A DNA stretch of 64,000 nt from Streblospio benedicti (lineage: Eukaryota; Annelida; Polychaeta; Spionida; Spionidae). The stretch is from contig CM032660.1 in assembly GCA_019095985.1 (NCBI GenBank), forward strand, positions 10,157,339 to 10,221,338. Reading direction: 5' to 3'. Shown here in pieces: positions 31,901 to 43,800 of the stretch. The translations under genes were made by a program, and so were the position numbers. Under the pieces are notes generated by a model. The model saw only the letters and a program-made list of their open reading frames with translations. It searched no databases and was not told the DNA's origin. How positions within the stretch are numbered: position 1 is the first letter of the stretch; each line of letters opens with the position of its first letter.

Positions 31901-32720
31901 GGCAGAGACTGGATTATAGAGTGAATGAAAATCAGTTTTCCATTTACTTATCACAGCATCTTTATCGGATATTATATCATTATCAATCTGGACTTTCATT
32001 GATATATCACAATTTTTCCTAGGACATTTTTAATTTTCTCCAGAAAGATTTATGATTTTCTGAAGCTGAAGATTCAATATCTGCAACTAGTGATCTGTTG
32101 TAGGATCTACCTGCTTTTCGCAGATGTTTATCAAATAACGATTGAGCATTTTTGAAATCATTTTGTAAATTTTTCTTTACATGTTTTGAGTTACCTTTAT
32201 ATTTTATACAGATTTTTTTCTGATTTAACCATATTACGCCACAATTTTTCCAAATCATTGTTCCAATAAGGTTTAGCATGTTTTAACTTTTTCTTAAATT
32301 TTTTGTTCGCAAATTTGTATTCTAAATTAGCATCTAGATCCTCAAAAATGCTCTTACACAATTTTTCATAACAACAATCAAGCTTGTCTTGATTTAACTT
32401 AGTACATAAAAGATCATCAATGATATGTTCAACAGCATTTAACCAGTTGGTACTACTTAAAAAACCATTTGGATTATTCTGAAATAAATACATCTTTCTA
32501 CCATGAACACCTTGTTCGCTTTTGCTACTTAATTCCTGGTCAAAGTCATTAATATAAGAATATTTTACATTCAGTGTTAATATTGAGTGATCTGGTGCTT
32601 TAAATTTGTGAGACAAAAGATTAAATGCATTAAATGCATTATGGATCTTATAGCAGCAAATAGCAAACAGCAACAAGTAGTCTATTTTGCAGCTGATGGA
32701 ATATTGATCTGTAATTGTGC
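28956..32720 (-). mobile_element. 5'-truncated non-LTR retrotransposon inserted in the receptor intron
   Basis: In transcript order on the minus strand: the end of an apurinic-type endonuclease (PDHSILTLNV, about 32600); a spacer (32200-32000); reverse transcriptase in 31999-31178 (SYRGISLISCMSKF, NGFRVKRSCEDHIFSL, FIDMEKAFDWVD); a frame change; then GVRQGDCISPTLFSIFLND and the YADD box (LLYADDMVVIAE, about 31100). After a foreign LINE piece it continues to the C-terminal zinc motif (ERTCQFCNMNEIENELHFIF, about 29400) and an (AAAC)n tail at 28956-28976. It is the same family as 20408-21049; the clade is not determined. Several frame changes make it inactive. It lies in the same orientation as the host gene. 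Confidence 0.8.
29692..30470 (-). mobile_element. CR1/L2-like reverse transcriptase piece embedded in-frame in another LINE
   Basis: Within one uninterrupted 515-codon frame (31101-29554), residues about 211-470 switch to a different reverse transcriptase: DHPVLLHRLRSTLGMSGDAF, YGMPQGSVVGPFGFSLYTIP, a second YADD box (YHFYADDTQLYLPF) and NVAARIVTGCPKRQHIKPVL. These are CR1/L2-type motifs, distinct from the host LINE's own RT. Neither the 5' part nor the 3' end and tail of a CR1/L2 element is present, so this is not a standard target-primed insertion. Confidence 0.75.
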
Positions 32721-32747
32721 ATTCAAGAGTAATAAGAATGTTTTAAA

Positions 32748-32968
32748 TGGACCATAATTGCCCTGTGGAAAGCATAGTTTAATTGGCAGATTGCCCAAAA
32801 TCAAATCACTGTTGTGTCGCCTCATACCTCATAGTTGTGTAAAGTTTGAACAAAATCAGTTCATCGGTACACCCTCTAGCTTGTCTGGAGACATACATAG
32901 TTTGTTAGTTAGTTACAAACAAACGAAACACAATGCTTGCTTCAACAGCTGAGCTGAAGCGACGCAAT
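32748..32968 (-). repeat. Interspersed repeat starting ATTGCGTCGCTTCAGC, upstream of LINE
   Basis: The reverse complement matches 20097-20322. On the minus strand it reads ATTGCGTCGCTTCAGCTCAG and ends GGTCCATTTAAAACATTCTT just before the LINE's first recognisable codons. Confidence 0.6.
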
Positions 32969-33066
32969 TATCTTTGATAATGTACTGATAATGTACTGAT
33001 TGTAATTCATATATATTAAACATCTGAGATATATACTAGTAATCTAAACCTCTACTTGAACCTTAC

Positions 33067-33216
33067 CATGTCGAACACACAGTGCGCTGCAAGAACACAC
33101 TAATATGTCTGTTTGCACTTCATTGGGATACAAAACCATTGGGTTGCCACATCCAATGGTCTCACAGCCCATGCATGCCAATGGTGATGAAGAATAGCTG
33201 TAGCATTTCTCACCAC
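33067..33216 (-). CDS. Receptor gene: somatomedin-B-like exon
   Basis: This 150-bp exon has a GTTGTAG acceptor and CATG|GTAAGG donor, phase 1 on both sides. It encodes EKCYSYSSSPLACMGCETIG, then VCSCSALCVRHG. Joined in phase to the start of the main exon it yields C.C...C....GDCCPDF...C, the classic second half of a somatomedin-B domain. This shows that the two exons belong to one gene despite the 3.8-kb LINE between them. The exon itself is undamaged. Confidence 0.7.
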
Positions 33217-33459
33217 CTACAACAGTAGGATGCTATACTTGCAATAAAAATTATTTACATTCAATAATATCAGTTTCATTTTTAGTCATTTTCTTTCAAA
33301 TTACATAATTGGGTAGACCCTAATGAATCCCCATTATGATGGTATGCATTGAGTGCCTAGTCTACCACAAAAAATTTTCAAAATAAGAAATGATAAAAGC
33401 AATGAAAACAATCAAAGAATGTATACTAATTTCATTCTGCGTTCCATTATTCATGATTA

Positions 33460-33631
33460 AAGGAATATATTTAGATACCTATTGGAACCTGTCATATGCT
33501 GAGACATGGAGACTTTCGTATCATCTTTATCGGGACAAATGAAAAACCTCAGTTTGTCATCATCAACGAAAGTCTCACCATCTAAGCATATGACACGTTC
33601 CAATAGGTGTCTACTAGTAAATATATTCTTT
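33460..33631. repeat. Foldback: 70-bp inverted arms
   Basis: The arms 33460-33530 and 33559-33631 are inverted copies with some mismatches (GATACCTATTGGAACCTGTC facing GACACGTTCCAATAGGTGTC; GACTTTCG facing CGAAAGTC). It lies just downstream of the putative signal-peptide exon on the gene strand. Confidence 0.75.
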
Positions 33632-33674
33632 AATAATGAAAACCATCTCAACATGGTCAACAAGCACCACAAAC

Positions 33675-33741
33675 CTTTGCTGGAACAATATTTCAATCCT
33701 AATATGAGCATTAACCCAATAACTGCTGGAGCTCGCATCAT
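33675..33741 (-). CDS. Receptor gene: putative signal-peptide exon
   Basis: ATG at 33741 begins MMRAPAVIGLMLILGLKYCS, a good signal peptide. A donor AAAG|GTTTGT at 33674 leaves phase 1, which fits the somatomedin-B exon at 33216. The open frame continues past this donor into the foldback, so a later donor is possible, but the next obvious one (AG|GTATCT near 33478) would not keep phase. Confidence 0.45.
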
Positions 33742-36700
33742 TTCGAGAGAGCTAAGAATGACCACCCTTTCTCTTACAGCTTTATATACCAACATATCGT
33801 CAGATTTTGATTTATTCACATGATCATTCAATGATCGTAAATTAGAGCCTTTATTCATTAAAACTTCACAGTTGCGTTATGAGGCAAGCAATTGATGACC
33901 GTACTATTCAGAAACTATAGACTAATTTAACTCTGTTTCTATGTGATGTTATGAATTGTATCCCCATAACCTATTGTTGATCAGTGCTTATATTGCACTT
34001 AGCAGGTGTCTAATTATCTTCAATGTACCTAATTGATGAACTAATTATCATCAAATTGAGAAAACAATGCAACAGGATATTGTTTCTTTTTTTCATTCTC
34101 TGTTCCTGAAATCGTAATTTCTCATTGTTATTGCTTTTCCGCTTTTCTTCGAAATCTTAAGCAAATCAGCATGAGGTGAACAAGGTCTAATCATTTATTG
34201 TATCATGTATCCATTGAAGAACCAATCATTGAAGATACATTTACTTCGTCTTTTTTTTTTAAGTGAATCTAAGACTCCTGGCGCTCACTGCACAAATACA
34301 TTTTTTTTTTCTTCAAAGTAGATTTATTTATCATTTGGTCATAAAACCATAGGCACTAGCATCATAGGAGTGGGCAGGTGGTATGTATGCACCAAAATGA
34401 CTCGTAGTTCCTGTCTAAAACCAGCAGGTGGCTACAAACAATTGCATTCTTGGAAAAAAATAAACAAACAGTATCAGTCTTAATCATTTCTTTCTGCCAC
34501 GCCATAGCATCACCGAGCTTTGGTTGATTGAGACTGCACCTTGTGCGGGTAAAAATTGTAGTAACTATTTTGATACACCTTTGTACATCGTTGATAACTA
34601 CCACCTGGGGTACTACGATCGTATATAAATATTTCATTGAGATAGCGATTTGAAAAGTGGTCTAAACGATATTGTTTACATCATACCACACACATAACTA
34701 CAATGTATTATACGGTAATGTTTATGGTACATGTATAGTGTTGTAAATAATAGCAGTATGCATAGTACATACCCCCTCCCCATTCCGATGATGCTGGGGT
34801 CAAAGCATAAAACCTCTAGCTACATCATCATGTCTTTTTCTTAAAATCATTGCATGAAGTGCTCTGAGGAAAATTATATTTATCATACTAAAATCACCTC
34901 ATATCAAAGTGAAGGGTCAAGAAGCATCTAATTCATTTGAGGTCATATGATAGCATGTGAGTTGTTTCGAATTTTAATGAACTTCTTACAGATGAAAATT
35001 CAAACATGCAATCAGTGGTATAATGAATATACATACAGTAAATACTGCAATTCACTAGCTTCATTAATCAAATATTGCCCTCCGAATCGTAGGCAGTACA
35101 TGTGTATTTAACAAATATTAGGAGGAAATTACACAATATAACTCTCAAAACAAGCACCGTTATATATATTTCTTAAATATGACCTATGTGATGTTAAGAT
35201 ATTTTCTAATTAAGAATTACATTATCTAAATATCAAAAAAATACATGTTATTGATATTCATATTTTATTATTTTTTGTAAATATTCATTCACAGAATTTA
35301 TAACATAATAATTGATCATAAAAAATTGCTATGGTCTAATCTACTTTCCATATCATGTGCTAATTTACTGATAAAAATACATAGTTTTCATGTGGAAGAA
35401 CATTATCAATATAAAATTTCATGCATAATTCAACTATATCACATATCATATTTACCTATATATACAAAAAAAGCTTAAATGGGATTAGAAACAGCAGCTG
35501 CTACTTTTGTCATACATGAAAATAACTTCAAATTCAATCAAAACAATCGCTACAAAAGCCCATAGACCAATCGGCAAAAAGACCTGCAGAATTTTGGGAA
35601 TGATTTTCAGTAATATACCATATATACAATGTATGATAAAAAGCAATACGCTTTAGATCAAAGATAGGACAGTTAAAATATCACAGCATACATGGTTAAA
35701 ACACTAGCGTAATAAAACAATATCCAAGTCCTTTGCAGCAGTATTGACATAATAGTACAAAATACATAATTATTTACTAGATTAAAAAGCCTCAAATAAA
35801 TTTGGAATGTACAATACGTTACCTTGTATTATGTTAGTTTATAATGTGACAGTAATTCATGATTGACAGCGCTTCATGAAAACATAAAAAAAGAATATAA
35901 GATTGAAATGATTATTTCATACCTTACAATGTAACATTAAAAAAGGAATAAGGACCAAAGAATGAATACTGTACTTTTAAATAGATACATTTTGCATTAT
36001 GAAATCACATTTTAGAGGTAAAAAAACATAACGTAGACAGATACACTCAATACACTAAATGTGAAAGAATGGAATCATCATCTTCATGACTAGCTTCATT
36101 TGGATTTCTTCATTGGTTAAACGTATACCTATCTGAATTTTACAAAAAACAAGAAAAAACGTAAATCATAGTTCAAGACAGACGCTTTGAGATCCTTTTT
36201 TTCGTCACAAATATATATATTTAAAAAATAATGATTAATATAGAAGAATAAGAAGACAATCAGTCTTCATCGACTTTTGAACTAAGTGTAAAAGTATTCT
36301 AATGAATTGTCGGCCCTAAATGTGATGGTTTATTTACATGTAATGAAATGCAATAGTGAAAATGTTCACAGTGAATAAATGGTAGAAAAGGCAGATTTTC
36401 TTCAATATCTGATATAGAATGCCCATTTTAATGGAATTAGTATCATTGCAATAAAAGCAAAATGATACAACGTAAATAAATAAGTCATATTTCTGCCTCT
36501 TCTATTAAGATGTATTCACCATTTTAAACTAAACATGTCTCAAAATGAGATTGTATATTAATTTCATATAAAACTTGGTGTGGAAGAACAAATAAAATAT
36601 AATCACAGAGTCTATAATTACTGGCAAAATATGGCTGTATCATATATTATAGATGTAGTACACATACACTTACATGTATATAGATTGAATTCAGTGTATT

Positions 36701-37623
36701 ACAAATTCAATAAATATGTACATGTAGAAAATCAAGCTCTAAAAATTCCCCAAAAAAGTGGACATTGTAAAGAACAAGAGTTAAACTGAAGTGCTAGTAA
36801 TTCACCTGATAATCTTATTTCTCAAATCTTTATCTGAAATCTCATCTTATCTCACAAAAATGTTAATCGAATGCATGAAAAGATAGGTAAGTTAAAGTAG
36901 TCAATGGTCACATGCTACAATTATTTTTCTCAAGCATCTGTGAAACATGTAATCGTACTTTCAATTAATTGTATTTTTTTCTCCACTATTCACTTTCACC
37001 ATTCGTAACTGTTCTTACTCTTGAACATGATAAATAAAGCAATAAACCTACCTGTATCTTGTTTGTAGTACAAAATATTGCAAAGAAACATGGTTAAACT
37101 TAACTTCAATATCATTACTATCCATTTCATTCTCCAACAACTATGCATGCAAAGATCACAGCATTTCCACAATGAATTTTCTTGGAGAGGTGAACTCAAT
37201 AATAATGCTATCATATTCTGTGTATTTTTTCTCCACTATCAGTATTTCCACACGCACCAACATCCGAACATGAACATAAAGCTAATGAGAACCTTTCACT
37301 TATTGATAATGAGTCACCGTTTCATCTAAAAGTCATCACGTCAGGAAATATCAACCTTATATCCCGATGCTTCTGGTGCCTTTGAAAATTTCTCCACTTC
37401 ATGCCTACCCACCATGACTTCCAACATTTCACTATCAGTCTTTCTCAACGGATCTCACAAATGTTTGCCAGTGTCATTTCATTTGTAAATCTCATAACCA
37501 CGTATTACTCTTTCTGAGCTTCTTTGGCCAAACGATGTGGTCACTTTTTGCCTCCATTGTTTCATTTGCCAATGCCATTACACAGTATCAGTCTTTCTGA
37601 GCTTCTTGGGCCAACCGATGTGG
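33742..37623. other. Long intergenic region between the receptor and the PDZ gene
   Basis: About 3.9 kb of very AT-rich DNA with only short frames. Part of it is probably 3' UTR of the PDZ gene. No repeat or gene family is recognised. Confidence 0.5.
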
Positions 37624-37835
37624 TCACTTTTTGCCTGCGTTTTCGTTGCCGCGGGCTATGTACGGGAGCGTGCGCAGTGTGAGTATCGTGCAGCCGGCCA
37701 TCAGTCCATACACGTCCTCGAGCGACAGTCCGCGTAGTGACACCCCGTTGATCTCAAGGATCTCGTCACCGAGGCTGATGAGGCCAGCATAGAAGTGCGC
37801 AGGAAGACCGTCGGACAAACGCGAGATGAAGATAC
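37624..37835 (-). CDS. PDZ gene exon 13: second half of the PDZ domain and stop
   Basis: The acceptor is GTTTCAG. It encodes GIFISRLSDGLPAHFYAGLI, then GDEILEINGVSLRGLSLED and a short basic tail ending GKK. The GDEILEING core is the PDZ beta-alpha signature. Confidence 0.85.
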
Positions 37836-40800
37836 CTGAAACGTAGTCACCATCTTGTTATTGTGTTTGTTGACAATGAACGTTAATAAACAAAAACAAA
37901 AAACTGAGATGTGTCAGTGGGAGTGCCGTATTATGATGATGAATTGATGAACAGTGAATCTTAAGTGTATATCAGTTTACACAAAAAATATTTGAATCCC
38001 CTTCGATACGTTAAAATTCAAAAGATACCCAAGATTACCACCCAAGTAGTTCCCATGGCTCATAAATTCAAAATTCTTTGAACATGGTCCTTACAACGTA
38101 ATGAGTCTTCAAAGGAGAGCATGTTATTTAATAATTAAGAGGAACATGGGAGAGCCTCATTGATGGTCATAAACGACAGTTATATAAATTATCTCAGTTA
38201 CGTCTCAGAATCGTTTTGCTGATACTTAAGCTCAGTATCTAAGATTGCATTGCATTGTCCAGCTTGCATATATGCTTAAGTGTTTTTGCATGTGCAGTAT
38301 ATATATACACGTAAGTCAGTCTGTCTATCTATGTATCTTACCATGTTTGTATTTGGCGTTGCCCTTGGCGATGTAGAATCCGAACACCCCTTGCTGCGGC
38401 CTGTGAAGCTCCACGGTCTGAGTGCCGTCACCATGGAGACTGGTCACCTGCAGCGGAAACAACAAGTCTATTTACATTGACCATCTGCAGGAATTTCTTT
38501 TACACTGCACACTTCAGTGTTGCAATAACTACCCGTGGGTTAAGAACACCTTTTGCGCGGAGAATATTCCCCAGGCTAGACTTACGTCAAAGGCAAAATC
38601 AATATTCGGTTTTTCTTACTTGGCAATGCAAAATCGTAAGTCTGACATAAGATATCTTGGCTGAATATTTTAGCAGTGGGGCTTGTGATTGGTAGGATTT
38701 TGTGCTTAAGTCTCATGATATCAACGGTGGTTGTATCATGGCTATATAGCCGTGAGATATGATGATGGTCTATTTCAAGTCTCAGTGAAATCTTACTCAG
38801 GATATAGAAAAATCTTGATTTTTGATCGAAAATCTGTTATGCTTAATTATTAAAAATGTGTATAGCAAAAAGAACAATTTAACATGTAAGAATCGAGGTT
38901 CATCTAAATATTTTACCTTTGGTTTAAACATATTTTATTTCAAAAATGAAAAAGGATTTAGCATGCAAAATGTGACTTGAGGGCATCATGCATACAATTT
39001 AGTGAGAGTTGAGATTCAGGTTTTTAATTCATTGAGAATTGAGATTTGACCTTTCAATTGATTGAGATAAATTGATTGAGATTTGAGAAAAGGGCTTTTG
39101 CATTGAGATTTGTAACATTAATTCATTGAGATTTTGAGATCAAAGGGGGGTATATACCCACCTCTGACCTCTGACCATCTCCATATTTTACCTTTCCAAT
39201 GGGCCTGAAGTGCTTGGGCTGCTCAACCGTGTCCACCTGTTCTATCACCTTCTTGCCGCCTTTAGGCAAACCTGGCGGCTTGCTGCTTGCCTTGCCACTG
39301 CAAACGGGGGCAAAGGGATGAGCTACATTCAACTCATAAACATACATTGCAGTGGAATGTACTTTAAAACTGGTTGGAAGAGAGGATATTCAAATGTGAA
39401 TAGATAAGCACAGAGCAAGGTTTCTTGGTCATCAATATTGTTGGTCTTTCATATGGTAGTGTATAAGTAAGCCTTATGGCTATTTACGTAAAAAAATCAA
39501 AGATATAATTGCACAAGTTTCAAGTTTAAAAAGTACACTCCTTGAATCTCACCTAGGGCCTTGTTCCTTTTTGTTAGCACGTCTGAAAGATGGCAGTTTG
39601 TCTGTGAGAGACTTTAACGACGGTGACTTGGTCAACTTGCCATCTGGAACATCCTCGGAGTCGGGACTGAAAGAAATGAGAAGGAAACACTGAAGAAATG
39701 AATGAAATTGAAGAATAAACCAGATGACTCCAGACTAGATATCCTGTGTGTCTGTCTAACAGCCTTGTTTGGGCTAACAGTTTTTGGTAAGGGCGGGACT
39801 TCATATCATGACCTTTCACGCATAACTTTGATGGATTTTTTGGGGTATTTGTATAAAAAAAATTCTCACAATGGAATGGTTACAACTATGTAACCTTAGA
39901 ACCCAACAACCCCACCCCCGTATCCGCCACTGTGGGTACTCATTTGCCCCTGTGTTGTGGTGCGACCTCACCGATTAACCCTTCCCTTACTGAAAGCGAC
40001 CTCACCTATTAACCCTCTCAAGACTCAGTGCAACCTCACCTATTAACCCTCTCAAGACTCAGTGCAACCTCACCTATTAACCCTCTCAAGACTCAGTGCG
40101 ACCTCGCCTATTAACCCTCTCCTTACTGAGTGCAACCTTACCTGTTAACCCTCTCAAGACTCAGTGCAACCTCACCTATTAACCCTCTCAAGACTCAGTG
40201 CAACCTCACCTATTACCCTCTCAAGACTCAGTGCAACCTCACCTATTAACCCTCTCAAGACTCAGTGCAACCTCACCTATTAACCCTCTCAAGACTCAGT
40301 GCAACCACACCTATTAACCCTCTCAAGACTCAGTGCGACCTCGCCTATTAACCCTCTCCTTACCGAGTGCGACCTCACCTGTTAACCCTCTCAAGACTGA
40401 TGGCCCTGCGCAGCTGGCTGAGTTTTCTGCGCGCCGAGTCGCGGAAACTGCCCATCTTCTCCGACAGAGACATCTTCGAGTCAGACAGGTGCTTGCTTGA
40501 CTGCAGGTTGCTGGTGGGCAAAATGGTTAAAAAAATGTAAAACAAATGTCCCACTGTATACTGCGAGACTTACAGTAGGATGCTTCATACAAATTTAGTA
40601 GGGTTAGAGTTGAGTTTAACATACATGGTACTTTTTAGTACATTCAGATAGACTTATACAGTCTTCCTGGCCTGGGGGGGATGAACCCCGGACCCTGGGG
40701 ACTGCGCCATCATTCAAAGCCCGTTATAGGGCCGCCACATATTCAAGGCTAAAAAAAATGGTATTGATACCCATTACTAGCTGATGTCATGTCTTCAACT

Positions 40801-43800
40801 AAGTCCATGATGGTTAAGTATCTCCTTTATAGTACTGAGTAGATCTAGTAAAAGTATTGTTGGGGAGATTCGCATGCTTTGATATGAAATTTAGTAGGGT
40901 TAGAGTTGAGTTTGTTTATGCAACAGTACTTTTAGTACATTGTAAAACAAATGTCCGACTGCATACTGGGAGACTTACATTAGCATGCTTCATACAAAGT
41001 TAACTCCTTTTCATAATAAGCCAGACTATGGACTGATGTATTGTCTCATAGTACAGCAAGATATGTTTATTTTGAGCTCTGACATCTTGAAACTATGGAT
41101 AACATGAGCCAATTACACTTTACATTACCGGTACATATCTAATCACCTAGATGATTCAGAATTTCAGATAACTCAAAGACAAATTTTTCTTATTCACAGT
41201 ACCATTCGGTTTGAGTTAAACGGGCTCAACTGTACATATTTTTTTTCAAAGCATAATATTAAGCCTTAAAACACATTAACTTAGTGTAGAACAATTCTAT
41301 ATGAACCAAAATGTGTGCATGTGCTGTTCAAAAAAAATCATTGAAAATTTAAATCTTGGCCTAGGGCCTACAGGCCAAGTCATGGCTGCATCAATCTACT
41401 TGGTTCTGAATATACTAATGTACTGGGCATGTTATTTCAACTATAAACCTTAGTAAATTTAGTAACTGATGTATAGTACAGCAAGACATGTTTATCTCGA
41501 GCTCTGATAACTTGAAACTGTGGATAACACAAAGCGAATTACCCTGTACATTACATTTTTAATCACTCAGAAAACTCTGAATTTCAGATAACTCAAATTT
41601 TTCATTCACACCCTTCCGGTTTGAGTTAAACGGGTCCAACTGTACATAATTATTTTTAAAGAATAGTATTAGCCTCAAAACGCATTTATTCTTTATGAAC
41701 CAAAATGTGTGCATGTGCTGTTAAAAACTGAATATTGAAAGATAAAAATCAATGTCAAATAACAGTTGCAGAGAATCTATCATAATTGAATTTGAATGTT
41801 TTTGACATTGTTGGCATGTCTCAGTGTTAACTAAAATGTAAATAAAACTTTGATGAGTTTCAATAAAACATTTTTCAACATTTTTCAATCGTACATTTTC
41901 GTTTTTGAACATAACAAATCTTCATAAACATTGATTTTATATTCTCTTTTCAAGTTTTTGAATCCCAAGATTCCCCAAATGATGTGCCAAATAATGCACA
42001 AAAAATGTTGCAATGTTGTACATGTACATCGATATGCAAGTTGTTTGGGTGTAAAGCATCGACATGGGAGTTTCTTGTGCCAAGTCTATGGAGCTATATC
42101 TCACAGACTCTGGGGTATTCAAATGCAGAATGAAAGTGAGAAGCTGTTAAGCCTAAACATCAAGAAGAGGCTCCTGACCCAAGTTTCTCTTCTCACTGGC
42201 AGGTGGCAAACACTTACACGAGGGGGGTCAGACAGGGTAGTTGAACATGGAACATGGTGTCAAAAAAATAGTGGAGCATGGAACATAGGGTTAAAAAAAT
42301 AGTGGAACATAGGAAGTCATAGTAGAACATGGAACATGGCAATTCCCTCAAATTTGTTCACACTTTTGTCGCAATTTTACAGTGTTTTGACCCAATTTTA
42401 TGCGTCTTTTGATGAGATAAAGAATTGCTGATAAATTGTGTTCAAAATTGCTTGCTCTGGGTCATTTTTGTAGTGGAACATGGAACATGGGAAATTAGGG
42501 TGGAACATGGATATGAGGTGTCAAAATATAGTGGAACATGGATCTCAGGACCTCTGTGTCACCCCCTTGTTGCAAAATTATTCAAAAAAATACAAGCCAG
42601 TATAGTCCACAAAAACGAAAAACAATGGTCAAACACTTAACGTCAAAAACTGTAACATATTGCGCCTTTATTTTTCCAAACTCCGCTCTTACTGTACACC
42701 ACAACCAACTGACCTTTGGTAGCCTCGATCGGGCAGATCTGGCCCTGCGACATCACTGGAGTCAGACAATGAGCCCGGTGGTGTCTCTGATGCTCGTCGA
42801 GGCTGGTGCTGGGGTGACGTCTTCTTACTGAGGTCGACCACTGCGTACACATGGTGGCTCTCTGAAACAGGACACGCTTCACTCATAGTAACTGTATGTC
42901 TCTCCTAGACGCACATGTACAGTAGAACCTCTATTAAGACCGTGCAACGGATTGACCAGAAGTAGTCTCTATAGAGGTAATCTCTTGTGGAGGTATGTTT
43001 TGATCTATTTGTGAAGGTTTGGGGACTGGGAGAAATAGTCATAGAAGTGGTCTCAATAGAGAGATGGTCTTAATTGAAAGGTTCTATTATAAATAACGTC
43101 GTTTCAACTGTATAGTCGCAGCATATATTTACATTGATAAGAGGTTTCTATATCTAAAGAAAGAGGCACCGTCAGATTGTATTGCCATCCAGAATCTACT
43201 TTAAACGTATATAGTTTATATGATTGTTATCGTTATCTATTATAATTCACATTTTAATAGCATATGCAGAGGACTTTACATCTACATGTTCATTATAACT
43301 ACAATTTACATCTACATCAAGTCATTGACATCTTTTTTATACTATTATTTTTTCTCACAACTCTCTTTGGAGTAATACAACCCTTGCCACGACATAGTGC
43401 TCATCACTAACAGCTAGTTTTCAGAGTCTAGAAAAGGGTCTCATAAAAATTCCCTAATTTTATCAGTTGGGTTCTGCACCTAACAGTCTATACTTACATG
43501 TACATAATTGATAAGCTATTTTCTGTATAATCTACAGCTTTATCAGTTAATGTGAAGACTTAACAATTCATAATTATCATTGATTTATGTATGGACATAC
43601 ACACATATATAATACAATCCATGATTCGGCCAAAAGCGATTGTACTGCAAACAATTTTGTCAACTAAATCTTATCTCATCATACCTCTCATTCTTAAATC
43701 CTCTCCATATTTACATGTAGTCCATTTCAACATTGCCTGTTAATACTTTTTGTATTGCCAATTTAGGATTTGATTCTTTATGTCCTTGTATGCATAATTC

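Noticed and set aside
39961-40403. Regular spaced repeats that could suggest a CRISPR-like array
   Set aside because: Units are contiguous with no unique spacers; it is a eukaryotic minisatellite.
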